Below, piece by piece: positions 16,169-24,226 of a DNA stretch of 52,933 nt. The translations under genes and the position numbers were made by a program. The number at the start of each line of letters is the position of its first letter. Position 1 is the stretch's first letter. Source of the stretch: Euryarchaeota archaeon RBG_19FT_COMBO_56_21 (GTDB lineage: Archaea; Thermoplasmatota; Thermoplasmata; UBA10834); assembly GCA_001800815.1 (NCBI GenBank), contig MGWC01000029.1, positions 38,682 to 91,614 on the forward strand, written 5' to 3'. Below the pieces are notes generated by a model, which was not told where the DNA came from, did not search any database, and was given only the letters and a program-made list of their open reading frames with translations.

Positions 16169-16693
16169 ATGGGATCCGTAGACCCGCAGGAGATCCTGGC
16201 GGACGCGATCGAGATGGAACTCGAGGGGAAGGAGTTTTTCGCACGTGCAGCAGAGCAGATGACCCACAAGAAGACCAAGGACACCTTCACTGGACTCGTC
16301 AAGCAGGAGCAAAGGCACGTTGAGGTTCTCAGCGCGGAGTTCGATAGGTTGTCCCGGGGCAAGAGTTGGGCGTCCCTTCGCGAAATCGAAGGCCAGAAGG
16401 AGAGACCAAGCGTCTCTTCTGTCTTCAAAGACAAACAGATCAAGCGCATCAAGCTGAGCCCATCCGCGGGCGAGTTGGATGCCTTGAAGCTCGGCATCGA
16501 GGTGGAGAAGAAGTCCATCGAGTATTACACGAAAGCTTGCTCAATGGTGGATGATCCCAAGGCGAAGGAGATATTCCATTGGTTGGTTGGCGAGGAGGGT
16601 GGCCATCTGACGATTCTCAGTGCTGAGCACGATTACCGGTCGAAATCCGGGTACTATTACGACAAAGCGGAGTTCAGTCTGGAGGTAGAATAG
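16169..16693 (+). CDS. Rubrerythrin/ferritin-like di-iron protein
   Basis: This 174-residue protein has two copies of a ferritin-like helix pair. The first has EMELEGKEFFARAAEQ near residue 16 and KQEQRHVEVL near 45; the second has EVEKKSIEYYTKA near 110 and GEEGGHLTIL near 141. E...E-x-x-H pairs of this kind bind a di-iron site in rubrerythrins. No rubredoxin-like Cys domain is attached. The likely role is peroxide or oxygen detoxification, or iron handling. GAGGAAT precedes the ATG at 16169. The stop is 3 bases from the convergent homoserine dehydrogenase stop. Confidence 0.85.
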   Translation: MGSVDPQEILADAIEMELEGKEFFARAAEQMTHKKTKDTFTGLVKQEQRHVEVLSAEFDRLSRGKSWASLREIEGQKERPSVSSVFKDKQIKRIKLSPSAGELDALKLGIEVEKKSIEYYTKACSMVDDPKAKEIFHWLVGEEGGHLTILSAEHDYRSKSGYYYDKAEFSLEVE

Positions 16694-16696
16694 TTC

Positions 16697-17740
16697 TTAG
16701 AATAGGGTGCCTGCCCTGATTGATTCCACTGTCATGAGCAGGTCAGAGAATATGGCGTAAGCTGTCTGGGTTGTTCCTGGGCCACTTTCCACTATCGTCA
16801 GATCCCCCATCAGGTCAGTCTCGAACTTGAGCGCGCTTGAAGTCCCTTTGACAGACCAGAAAACACTGTCGGAGCCGACAACCTGAGGTTTCACCGTCAA
16901 TCTTATACGGTCGCCGGCGCGGGCAGCCTTGGCGATGAGTCTCATCCTTCCTCCCTTGGCTGAGGCTTTGTGGATATCTTCAGAGGTCAAGGATCCAATC
17001 CCTTCCCTCTCGACATCCTTAGGCGTGAGGTTCGCCTCCATGATCACATTGGCGAGTGCAGTGATCTTCGCTGCTGCATCCCATCCGTCAATATCCAGGG
17101 AGGGATCAGCTTCGGCGATTCCCTTTGCCTGCGCCTCCTTTATCGCACTCTCGATAGTCCTCCCTTTGGCCATCTCGTCGAGAACGAAGTTCGATGTGCT
17201 GTTGAGTACTCCTTCGAGTCCTATCACCTGGCATCCCGGGAGGGTGCGCTCGACAAAGCTGAAGACCGGTGTTCCGTCCATTACCGTGCCCTCGAATCGG
17301 AACCTCAGGTTGCGTGCCCGTGCCCGATCCCTCAGCTCGTCGTAGGCCCATGCGACAGGACCCTTGTTGGCCGTCACGACTTCCATTCCGACATCCAGAG
17401 CGGCCTTGATGTGATCTATCGCGGGTTGTCCGTTCTCTATGTTAAGTGTCGTCAGCTCGATCATCATGTCCGCATCGCAATTGCTGATCATCTTCAGAGG
17501 AGGGATCTCGCAGTGCTCGGGCAGTCCCTTGAAGGTCCCGTTCGCCTTCATGTGACCGAGCACCTGCTCGAGGTCGAGGGCGGACCTTGACAGTAGTGAA
17601 CCCTTGGTCTTCGTAGCGATTGCGAGAACCTCGATGTCGAGACCTCTGTTTCTCAGGAGCCAGTCTCTTTTCAGCAATAGCATCCGAGCGAATTCCTGAC
17701 CAACGTTCCCGAAGCCTATGATGGCTAGCCTGAATATCAT
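16697..17740 (-). CDS. hom: Homoserine dehydrogenase
   Basis: This enzyme reduces aspartate semialdehyde to homoserine on the way to threonine and methionine. The 347-residue protein has a Rossmann loop (IIGFGNVGQEFAR, residues 7-19), the cofactor/active-site motif VVTANKGPVAW near 122, GTVMDGTPVFSF near 150 and the catalytic signature AEADPSLDIDGWDAAAK near 206. There is no C-terminal ACT domain, so allosteric control by threonine as in long bacterial enzymes is not expected. Length fits the short archaeal form. It follows the rubredoxin gene with about 75 bases between that contain a small hairpin (GGTTGC-TAGG-GCAACC). Confidence 0.93.
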   Translation of the reverse strand: MIFRLAIIGFGNVGQEFARMLLLKRDWLLRNRGLDIEVLAIATKTKGSLLSRSALDLEQVLGHMKANGTFKGLPEHCEIPPLKMISNCDADMMIELTTLNIENGQPAIDHIKAALDVGMEVVTANKGPVAWAYDELRDRARARNLRFRFEGTVMDGTPVFSFVERTLPGCQVIGLEGVLNSTSNFVLDEMAKGRTIESAIKEAQAKGIAEADPSLDIDGWDAAAKITALANVIMEANLTPKDVEREGIGSLTSEDIHKASAKGGRMRLIAKAARAGDRIRLTVKPQVVGSDSVFWSVKGTSSALKFETDLMGDLTIVESGPGTTQTAYAIFSDLLMTVESIRAGTLF

Positions 17741-17815
17741 GAATTTGGTCCCCCGACTGTTGCTCAGGTGATGGTTGCTAGGGCAACCCTCGTAGCGATG
17801 CGCTGCCGCGTGCGG

Positions 17816-17974
17816 CTACAGCTTCGTGAACTCTTCCTTGCCAGCGCCGCACTCAGGGCAAGTCCAGTCCTCAGGCAGCTTCTCGAAGGGTGTTCCAGGA
17901 GGGATGTTCTGCGTGGAGTCTCCCTTCTCGGGGTCGTAGATCCAACCACATACGTTGCACTGGTACTTGTCCAT
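17816..17974 (-). CDS. Rubredoxin
   Basis: Rubredoxin carries one iron held by four Cys and passes single electrons, often to rubrerythrin or superoxide reductase. The 52-residue protein has the complete pattern: [16 protein letters not shown] near residues 4-19 and [16 protein letters not shown] near 35-50. I start at the ATG at 17974 because the usual rubredoxin N-terminus is MxKYxCxxCG. The frame extends 8 codons further upstream to 17998, without family support. Ferritin-like proteins on either side make it a natural partner in oxygen defence. Confidence 0.96.
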   Translation of the reverse strand: MDKYQCNVCGWIYDPEKGDSTQNIPPGTPFEKLPEDWTCPECGAGKEEFTKL

Positions 17975-18234
17975 CAAAGTCACCGCAGCGGTATTCAAAT
18001 GACACTACTTGACATTGTTGGGTGCGTCTGACCTTGTCGCATCATAAGCCAGTACGGGCCGGTCGTATGGCGTGGCCCGCGCGGCGTTGGTTGATATGGA
18101 GTATTCGCCATCGGCAACGAATGGATTTTGAACATCGTTCGGATTCAGATGTCGAAATTCGAAATGCACACAACGATTAGCATGATATGTCTGAAATTCG
18201 GAGCATGAAACTCGCATGTTCTTTGTTCGATGGG

Positions 18235-18246
18235 ATATTATTAAGT
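18235..18246 (+). promoter_or_regulatory. TATA-like promoter of sdhCDAB
   Basis: The AT-rich run ATATTATTAAGTAC lies about 120 bases before sdhC, so the transcript would begin near 18265 with a leader of about 100 bases. Confidence 0.45.
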
Positions 18247-18275
18247 ACATTCTTGCCAGTCTAGGCGCCCGGGGC

Positions 18276-18323
18276 ACTCGGCGTCGTAGGAGCCTCTTCC
18301 AAGAGGCTCCGAGAACGCGCGAG
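18276..18323 (+). promoter_or_regulatory. Palindromic leader element of the sdh operon
   Basis: GGAGCCTCTT (18289-18298) and AAGAGGCTCC (18301-18310) are perfect 10-base arms with only CC between them. An outer pair, ACTCG (18276-18280) with CGAGT (18319-18323), could extend the stem in RNA. It lies in the predicted 5' leader. Confidence 0.55.
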
Positions 18324-18362
18324 TCGGGACGCTAACATTGTGCATATTGGTTTGGTGTTTGA

Positions 18363-18767
18363 ATGAAGGTAAGCAGTTTCAAGTGGCTGTTCGGAAAGAA
18401 CTCTGAGTTCTGGCCGACCAACATGAAGACTGGGATGTGGGCATGGGTCGGGCACAGGCTGACTGGCGTGCTGCTGGTCGTCTATGTCTTCCTGCACCTG
18501 TCCTTCTTGTCGCAGGCGTCGTTGGACCACCTGAGCTTCGACGCGCTCATGGAGAAGATGGCCGAGCCATTGTTCGTGTTCTTCGACTTCCTGCTCGTCT
18601 GCGCCGTGATATACCATGCGATGAACGGGCTCAGAGTGGTGCTCTTTGACCTTGGGATCGGTATCAGGAATCAGAAGCTTGTCTTCTGGATAATGATGGC
18701 GATCTCCGCTGTCATGGTCGCGGTGGGGTTCTGGGCCATATCCGTGTTGATCATCGGAGGTGACTGA
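18363..18767 (+). CDS. sdhC: Succinate dehydrogenase membrane anchor, cytochrome b subunit
   Basis: First gene of a four-subunit succinate:quinone oxidoreductase operon. The 134-residue protein has three hydrophobic segments (about residues 30-50, 72-92 and 104-130). The first contains HRLTGVLLVVYVFLHL and the second YHAMNGLRVVLFD; these His positions are where heme b is bound in SdhC proteins. SFKWLFGKN at the N-terminus is soluble. It overlaps nothing; its TGA at 18765-18767 is one base before the sdhD ATG. Confidence 0.93.
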   Translation: MKVSSFKWLFGKNSEFWPTNMKTGMWAWVGHRLTGVLLVVYVFLHLSFLSQASLDHLSFDALMEKMAEPLFVFFDFLLVCAVIYHAMNGLRVVLFDLGIGIRNQKLVFWIMMAISAVMVAVGFWAISVLIIGGD

Positions 18768-18768
18768 G

Positions 18769-19152
18769 ATGCCTGAGAAGAGGATTGCGACCTCCAAGGT
18801 GGCAGGCACGTGGGCGTGGGCGCTCCAGAGACTGACGGCCGTGCTGCTGATAGTGCTGTTGGGGATTCATATTTGGGTGGATCACTTTGCTGACATCGAC
18901 CCTGAGGAGACTCTCACAGTCGCTGGTGTAGAGGCCAGACTCGATCAGGTACTGTATGTGGTCGTGGACTATTGTCTGCTGGCCATGGTGTTGTTCCATG
19001 GGCTGAACGGTGCCAGGACCGTCATGTTCGACTTCGACATCTTCGCGAAGCGGAAGAAGACGATCGATGTGGCGCTCTGGGTACTAGGCATTGCGACCCT
19101 GATCTGGGGCATAGTGGTGCTGTTCCCCTTCATCGGGGTCAGCGGGTGGTGA
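18769..19152 (+). CDS. sdhD: Succinate dehydrogenase second membrane anchor
   Basis: This 127-residue protein has three hydrophobic segments and repeats the SdhC plan: WAWALQRLTAVLLIVLLGIH, then FHGLNGARTVMFDF. The second segment has FHG where a heme or quinone ligand is expected; the first has Gln where SdhC has His. I start at the ATG at 18769, after GGAGGTG, rather than the GTG at 18760 inside sdhC. Together with SdhC it should form the quinone- and heme-binding membrane part. Confidence 0.92.
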   Translation: MPEKRIATSKVAGTWAWALQRLTAVLLIVLLGIHIWVDHFADIDPEETLTVAGVEARLDQVLYVVVDYCLLAMVLFHGLNGARTVMFDFDIFAKRKKTIDVALWVLGIATLIWGIVVLFPFIGVSGW

Positions 19153-19158
19153 TTCAAG

Positions 19159-20859
19159 ATGTACTACCACAAGATTCTGGTCATTGGTGGGGGCCTTGCG
19201 GGCCTCCGCGCGGCCATAGAGTCCGCCCCCATGGTGGACACGGCGATCATATCCCAGGTCCACCCGGTGAGGTCCCACTCGGGGGCTGCCCAGGGAGGGG
19301 TGAACGCCTCACTGGCGAACAACCCACAGGCTGCAGATGACAACTGGGAGAAGCACGGTTTCGACACCATAAAAGGCAGCGACTATCTGGCGGACCAGGA
19401 CGCCGCCGAGCTCATGACCAAGGAGGCTCCTGGCTGCATCTTCGAGATGGAGCACTGGGGCTGCCCGTTCTCTCGGACGGACGAGGGCAAGATAGCACAG
19501 AGACCGTTCGGAGGCGCTGGTTACCCGAGGACATGCTTCGCGACCGACAAGACCGGCCTGTACATGCTCCACACCCTTTGGGAGAGGTCAGTCAAGCTCA
19601 ATATCCCTCTCTATGAGGACAGAGTCGTCGTCGATGTGGTCATCGAGGGCGACAGCTGCAGAGGTGTGATATGTTGGAACATGCAGACCGGGGAGCTCGA
19701 ATCGTTCATGGGCGAGGCAGTCATATTCGCATCTGGAGGGAGCGGCCAGATCTACGGACGGTCGACGAACGCCCTGATCAGCAGCGGATCTGCCCTTGCA
19801 GCCGCATACAAGCGGGGTGTGCCCTTGAAGGACATGGAGTTCATCCAGTTCCACCCGACTTCGCTCTTCGGAACGAACATACTGATGACCGAGGGTGCGA
19901 GGGGAGAGGGCGGATACCTCATCAACGACAAGGGCGAGAGGTTCATGTCCAAATACGCCCCCAAGGCGATGGAGCTGGGGCCTAGGGACATAGTCTCCAG
20001 ATCGATACAGACTGAGATCAACGAGGGCCGCGGGATAGGCGGCAAGGACTACGTCTACCTGGATCTCAGACACCTCGGGCGGGAGAAGATACTCGAGAGG
20101 CTCCCGGGCATCAGAGACCTCGCCATCAATTTCGTGGGCGTCGACCCGATTGACAACCCTGTGCCGGTACAGCCGGGACAGCACTATACCATGGGAGGAA
20201 TTGACACCGATGTGACGGGCGCGACGAAGTTCAAGGGCCTATATGCTGCGGGCGAGTGCGCGTGCGTGAGCGTCCACGGCGCGAACAGGCTCGGCGGCAA
20301 CTCGCTCCTCGACACAGTTGTGTTCGGCAAGTTCGCGGGGAAGGCTGCCGCAGACTACGTCCTAGCCAAGAAGGACCAGAAGCAGGGCGAGGCCGCTATC
20401 GCGAAGTGCTCCAGGGAGACGAAAGGCAGAATCGAGGCCCTTCTGGACAAGAACGGCCCCGAGAACCACAGCGACATCAGGGCAGAGATGAAGGAGACCA
20501 TGATCAAGAAGGTCGGCATCTTCCGCGACAAGAACGGCATGGAGGAGGCCCTGGCGAAGATCAAGGAACTTCAGGCGAAGTTCAGGAACATAACCGTCCA
20601 GAACAAAGGCAAGGTCTACAACGTGGACCTCATCCGTGCTTACGAGCTGGAGGGCATGTTGGACGTCGCGGAGGCCATCGTCGTGGGCGCGCTCAAGAGG
20701 GAAGAGAGTAGGGGCGCGCACTCCCGACTGGACTTCAAGGAGAGGGACGATGTGAAGTTCCTGAAGCACACAGTCGCAGACTACACTCCACAGGGACCGA
20801 CGATCAGCTACTCGTCGGTCAAGCTCGGAAAGTACAAACCCGAAGCGAGGAGGTACTGA
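19159..20859 (+). CDS. sdhA: Succinate dehydrogenase/fumarate reductase flavoprotein subunit
   Basis: This 566-residue catalytic subunit oxidises succinate to fumarate with FAD. Seen motifs: FAD loop [12 protein letters not shown] at residues 8-19, the histidyl-FAD attachment site [11 protein letters not shown] near 38, the active-site HPTSL near 235, EGARGEGG near 248, [17 protein letters not shown] with the catalytic Arg near 285, HYTMGGI near 350 and the adenine-contact stretch [17 protein letters not shown] near 370. The length is normal. The start at 19159 is 6 bases after sdhD. Direction (succinate oxidation or fumarate reduction) cannot be read from sequence. Confidence 0.97.
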   Translation: MYYHKILVIGGGLAGLRAAIESAPMVDTAIISQVHPVRSHSGAAQGGVNASLANNPQAADDNWEKHGFDTIKGSDYLADQDAAELMTKEAPGCIFEMEHWGCPFSRTDEGKIAQRPFGGAGYPRTCFATDKTGLYMLHTLWERSVKLNIPLYEDRVVVDVVIEGDSCRGVICWNMQTGELESFMGEAVIFASGGSGQIYGRSTNALISSGSALAAAYKRGVPLKDMEFIQFHPTSLFGTNILMTEGARGEGGYLINDKGERFMSKYAPKAMELGPRDIVSRSIQTEINEGRGIGGKDYVYLDLRHLGREKILERLPGIRDLAINFVGVDPIDNPVPVQPGQHYTMGGIDTDVTGATKFKGLYAAGECACVSVHGANRLGGNSLLDTVVFGKFAGKAAADYVLAKKDQKQGEAAIAKCSRETKGRIEALLDKNGPENHSDIRAEMKETMIKKVGIFRDKNGMEEALAKIKELQAKFRNITVQNKGKVYNVDLIRAYELEGMLDVAEAIVVGALKREESRGAHSRLDFKERDDVKFLKHTVADYTPQGPTISYSSVKLGKYKPEARRY

Positions 20860-20860
20860 G

Positions 20861-21592
20861 ATGGCAGCAGACGAAGTGACCATCAAGGTACAGCGGTTCG
20901 ACCCGGCAGCCGACAGCATGCCTTACTGGCAGACCTACAAGGTCCAGGCCAAGCCGGGCATGACCGTTCTGGATGCCCTGTTCGAGATACTCAACCATCA
21001 GGACGGATCGCTGGCCTTCAGGTTCTGCTGCAGAGCGGGTGTCTGCGGGTCATGCGCGATGGTGATCTCTGGGAAGGCCCGGTTGGCTTGCGAGACGCAG
21101 GTTACGGCCATCAGGGGCGATGAGATCCTCTTGAGCCCATTGCCGCACCAGAAGATCATCAAGGACCTGGCGTGCGACTACACATTGTTCTTCGACAGGC
21201 TGAAGAAGGTCAAGCCGTACCTCGTGGGCAAAGAACCGTACCCGGAGAGGGAGTACATCCAGTCCCCGAAGGAGCGCGTGCCGATAAACGAGCCCATAGA
21301 CTGCATCATGTGTGGGTCATGCACAAGCGTCTGCTCGATGGCCTGGTGGAGCAAGGATTATCTCGGTCCCGCGGCACTCCTGAAATCCTACAGGTTCCTC
21401 GTCGACACAAGGGATTCGATTCCAGACGAGCGCTTGGACATAATCGAGAGCGAAGACGGGGTATGGCGGTGCCACACGCAGTTTAACTGTGTGGAGGCCT
21501 GCCCTAAGAAGCTGAACCCGACCGAGGCCATCCAGAGGCAGAAGATGAAGGTCTTCAAGAGGAAGCTGCTCGGCAGAAGGAAGAAGAAGTAG
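20861..21592 (+). CDS. sdhB: Succinate dehydrogenase iron-sulfur subunit
   Basis: This 243-residue subunit carries electrons from FAD to the membrane. The N-terminal plant-type [2Fe-2S] site is FCCRAGVCGSC with the fourth Cys in RLACETQV; the C-terminal ferredoxin domain has CIMCGSCTSVCSMAWWS near residue 147 and CHTQFNCVEACPKKLNP near 205. The Ser-Met after the third cluster Cys replaces the usual Pro, a mild variation. The stop of sdhA and the start of sdhB are one base apart. The operon ends here, before a strong terminator stem. Confidence 0.96.
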   Translation: MAADEVTIKVQRFDPAADSMPYWQTYKVQAKPGMTVLDALFEILNHQDGSLAFRFCCRAGVCGSCAMVISGKARLACETQVTAIRGDEILLSPLPHQKIIKDLACDYTLFFDRLKKVKPYLVGKEPYPEREYIQSPKERVPINEPIDCIMCGSCTSVCSMAWWSKDYLGPAALLKSYRFLVDTRDSIPDERLDIIESEDGVWRCHTQFNCVEACPKKLNPTEAIQRQKMKVFKRKLLGRRKKK

Positions 21593-21609
21593 TAGTCGGC
21601 CGAGAACTC

Positions 21610-21637
21610 AAAGGAAGGAGCTGCAGCTCCTTCCTTT
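21610..21637 (+). terminator. 14-bp palindromic terminator of the sdh operon
   Basis: A perfect 28-base palindrome (left arm AAAGGAAGGAGCTG) lies 17 bases after the sdhB stop and is followed by a T/C-rich tract. In RNA it folds into a long hairpin with a minimal loop. Confidence 0.75.
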
Positions 21638-21694
21638 CATTCATCCTTTTCAATAAGGACAATCAGAGAAAACGAACATCCAAGAGGTTTCGGG

Positions 21695-21716
21695 GTTGCG
21701 CAGCAGTCCGCGCAAC
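21695..21716 (-). terminator. Hairpin after the ferritin-like gene
   Basis: GTTGCGC and GCGCAAC form a 7-bp stem with an 8-base loop, 13 bases beyond the minus-strand stop at 21730. Confidence 0.5.
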
Positions 21717-21729
21717 TCGTGATTATTGT

Positions 21730-22161
21730 CTACTTTCTCCCGCCGCGCTTCTCCTTCAGTGATGTGAAGAAGTCGTGGTGGTCCTCTTCGTTTTCAAGTA
21801 TGCTCTCGAAGATGAACCTTGTCGTGGGGTCGCCCTCGGAGTCAGCGAGCTTCTCGATGTCCTTGTACATAGACATCGCCTCTTCCTCGGCCTTTATGTC
21901 GTTGTCGACCATCTCCCAGAGCTCTCCGCCGACATTGATCGGGGCTGGCTTTGTAGTCGGTGTGCCGCCCAAGTACCACAGCCTCTCAGCAATCTTCTCT
22001 GCGTGCTTCATCTCCTCGACAGCGATCTCCTTGAACTTGTCGCTGACCGCATAGTGGTCCACACCGGACCACTGAATGTGCTGCCACATGTACTGCACAG
22101 ACACTTGGACCTCGCGAGCGATCGCTCCATTCAACATATCCTTCAATTTCTGTGACGCCAT
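21730..22161 (-). CDS. Ferritin-like/bacterioferritin-type protein
   Basis: This 143-residue four-helix protein has ferritin-like metal residues: REVQVSVQYMWQHIQWSG near residues 15-32, AVEEMKHAEKIAERL near 47-61 (E-x-x-H), then EEEAMSMYKDIEKLA near 91 and ENEEDHHDFFTSL near 125. The spacing matches bacterioferritin/ferritin-like di-iron proteins. The likely job is iron storage or oxygen and peroxide reduction. I start at the ATG at 22161, preceded by GGAGGAG; the 26 extra codons to 22239 lack family resemblance. The C-terminal tail is basic (KEKRGGRK). Confidence 0.9.
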   Translation of the reverse strand: MASQKLKDMLNGAIAREVQVSVQYMWQHIQWSGVDHYAVSDKFKEIAVEEMKHAEKIAERLWYLGGTPTTKPAPINVGGELWEMVDNDIKAEEEAMSMYKDIEKLADSEGDPTTRFIFESILENEEDHHDFFTSLKEKRGGRK

Positions 22162-22351
22162 TCTTACTCCTCCTTCGTGGACCTTGACGGTTCTTTCGGA
22201 TCCGCCCTCTGGTCCGGTTCTCATCCGGTGGTCTGCCAAATACGGTAGCTGCCCATAAATCTTTAGGCGTAGAGGTTCTGGTGCCCTTATATCCGGCAGA
22301 CGTCAGAGAACTCATATCTGGCGAAGGCCATCTAGTCCCCGGAGTGAGGAG

Positions 22352-22732
22352 ATGGCAGCGGTCAGAATCAGGTTCAGGGACGGACCACAGGTCACATTCG
22401 AGATCAGGGGCGATAAGACCCCTTCCGTGAGTGCCTTGGTGGAGAAACTCCCGTTCAAGTCGAAAGCTCAGACGTGGGGAGAAGAGGTCTACTTCAGCGT
22501 GCCGTTCCATGCCCCGCGTGAGAAGGACTCCAGGATGGAAATGGAGATCGGTGAGGTGGCTTTCTGGCCGGATGGCGATGCGATTGCGCTTTTCTTCGGC
22601 CCGACTCCAATCAGCGACGGGACTGCCCCCATGGCCTACAGCCCGTGCAACATACTGGGCAGAGTTGTCGGCGACGCGGCAGTCCTGAGACAGGTCAAGC
22701 CAGGCATGCCTCTGGAAGTCACCAAAGCATGA
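22352..22732 (+). CDS. Cyclophilin-fold protein (DUF369/TM1367-like)
   Basis: This 126-residue protein matches the small cyclophilin-like family: SALVEKLPFKSKAQTWGEEVYFSVPF in the first half, GEVAFWPDGDAIALFFGPTPIS near residues 68-89, and SPCNILGRVVGD near 96. Family members have a cyclophilin fold but are not shown to be proline isomerases. GGAGTGAGGAG precedes the ATG, and a TATA-like CTTATATCC lies near 22286-22294. Its stop is 9 bases from the convergent SDR stop. Confidence 0.87.
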   Translation: MAAVRIRFRDGPQVTFEIRGDKTPSVSALVEKLPFKSKAQTWGEEVYFSVPFHAPREKDSRMEMEIGEVAFWPDGDAIALFFGPTPISDGTAPMAYSPCNILGRVVGDAAVLRQVKPGMPLEVTKA

Positions 22733-22741
22733 CGCCGAGTG

Positions 22742-23515
22742 TCACTGACAGGTGTACCCGCCATCGACCGAGAACGCGGTCCCAGTGATGAAGCTAGCTT
22801 CGTCGGATGCAAGGAACAGCACGGCGTTGGCCACTTCCACGGGTTTTCCTAGCCTTCCAATCGGATGGTATTCGCACAGCTGCTTCCTGTACTCCTCCAC
22901 GGGCATGTTTCGGGCCTTTGCCTCCTGCCTGAACATCGGGGTGTCTATCTCCCCCGGGCACACACAGTTGACCCTTATGTTCTCGGTGCAGTAGTCAAGA
23001 GCAAGGCACTTCGTCATCAGCACGACAGCGCCCTTCGAAGTGTTGTATGCTATTGCGTTCCTGTCCCCCACAAGTCCGCTGCAAGACGCGTTGTTCACAA
23101 TGACTCCTTTCTTTTGCTTGAGCATGATTGGGATGATCTCCTTCGACATCAGGAACGGACCTTTGACGTTCACAGACATGATTCTATCCCAGTCTTCTTC
23201 GGAAACCTTCTCGATCGTTCCTTCGACCAGAATCCCTGCGTTGTTGAAGACGACATCGATTGAACCTAGTCTGGATCTCGCTTCCCTGACCATCCTCTTG
23301 ACATCCTTGGCGCTAGTGACATCTCCTGTCAGAAGAATGGGGCTATAGCCCTTCCTCTTGAATTCCTTCACGGTTGTCTCGCCGTTCTTGCGGGACACGT
23401 CGACAATCGCGACCTTGGCTCCTTCCTCCAGGAACCTCTCGGCGGTGGCCTTTCCTATTCCGGAAGCACCGCCGGTGACTATGACCCCCTTGCCTACGAA
23501 CCTCTTACTCGACAA
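22742..23515 (-). CDS. SDR family oxidoreductase (paralogue of the 15319 gene)
   Basis: This 257-residue short-chain dehydrogenase has TGGASGIGKA at residues 14-23, NNAG near 92, the catalytic Ser in NNASCSG near 143 and YNTSK near 156-160, ending SVDGGYTCQ. Asp-Val after the second strand (VAIVDVS) suggests NAD preference, unlike the paralogue at 15319. The two share the C-terminal block HPIGRxGxPxEVANAVLFL and probably derive from one duplication. The start is TTG at 23515, the only in-frame candidate before the cofactor loop; a TATA-like GATTAATC lies about 40 bases upstream. Substrate unknown. Confidence 0.9.
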   Translation of the reverse strand: MSSKRFVGKGVIVTGGASGIGKATAERFLEEGAKVAIVDVSRKNGETTVKEFKRKGYSPILLTGDVTSAKDVKRMVREARSRLGSIDVVFNNAGILVEGTIEKVSEEDWDRIMSVNVKGPFLMSKEIIPIMLKQKKGVIVNNASCSGLVGDRNAIAYNTSKGAVVLMTKCLALDYCTENIRVNCVCPGEIDTPMFRQEAKARNMPVEEYRKQLCEYHPIGRLGKPVEVANAVLFLASDEASFITGTAFSVDGGYTCQ

Positions 23516-23638
23516 TCAGATCAGACCCAGGCCTGAATACACCATTCTCCGATTAATCTTGCGTTGTATGATTACAGCAACTAGAAATAAACGGTGTCCA
23601 TTTTCACATTGGAGCCATCAAGAGGCGGTCGCTGAACG

Positions 23639-24211
23639 ATGAGAATACTAGGTATCCAAGGTAGTCCTTGCTTGAAAGGCAACACTGCCGCCCTGCTCGA
23701 CGCTGCATTGAGAGGTGCCTCGGAGTCCGGGGCTGACGTAGAGAGGCTGGACCTCGTGAAGCTGGACATCAACCCCTGCATGGCTTGTCACCAGTGCGAT
23801 TCGGGGAACTCCTGCAGGCGACACAAAGACGACATGGGCGTGATCTACAAACGGATAAGAGAGGTAGATGCAATCGTGCTCGCTTCGCCAATCTATTTCA
23901 TGGGCGTGACCGCCCAGACGAAGGCGATGATCGACAGGTGTCAGTGCTTCTGGATCGAGAAGTACGTCGACAAGATACGGTTCTACGATGGAAAGCGACG
24001 CCCTCGGGGGCTGTTCGTCTCGTGCGCGGGCTCGCCCAAGCAGGTAGTCTTCGAACCCGCCATCCATGTTGTCAAAGCTTTCTTCGCTGCCATCGACTAC
24101 CAGTACTCAGGACAGGTGCTTCTGGGCTTCACTGACGACGAGGCCCTGCCAGTCCGCAAACGCTCTGCGCTTCAGGAAGCCGAGGTCGCGGGGAAACATC
24201 TGTGTCATTGA
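23639..24211 (+). CDS. Iron-sulfur flavoprotein, NADPH-dependent FMN reductase-like
   Basis: This 190-residue flavodoxin-fold protein starts with the FMN phosphate loop GIQGSPCLKGNTAALL (residues 5-20). It has a compact Cys motif, CMACHQCDSGNSC near residues 47-59, of the type that binds a 4Fe-4S cluster in archaeal iron-sulfur flavoproteins (Isf). ASPIYFMGVTAQTKAMIDR near 82 is the family FMN-binding segment. The role is probably electron transfer from ferredoxin to oxygen or peroxide, or to another acceptor. AGAGGCGG lies before the ATG at 23639. It converges with the M29 peptidase, 15 bases apart. Confidence 0.9.
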   Translation: MRILGIQGSPCLKGNTAALLDAALRGASESGADVERLDLVKLDINPCMACHQCDSGNSCRRHKDDMGVIYKRIREVDAIVLASPIYFMGVTAQTKAMIDRCQCFWIEKYVDKIRFYDGKRRPRGLFVSCAGSPKQVVFEPAIHVVKAFFAAIDYQYSGQVLLGFTDDEALPVRKRSALQEAEVAGKHLCH

Positions 24212-24226
24212 ATCGGGTCGGTTCGC

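Larger units (their letters stand above)
17998..18362. other. Intergenic region ahead of the sdh operon
   Basis: No gene is visible. It holds the promoters for rubredoxin (minus) and sdh (plus), two copies of GAAATTCG (near 18153 and 18192) and the palindromic sdh leader described separately. Confidence 0.5.

Noticed and set aside
19588..20184. Minus-strand frame of 198 codons inside sdhA
   Set aside because: It mirrors the sdhA coding strand and has no recognisable domain.
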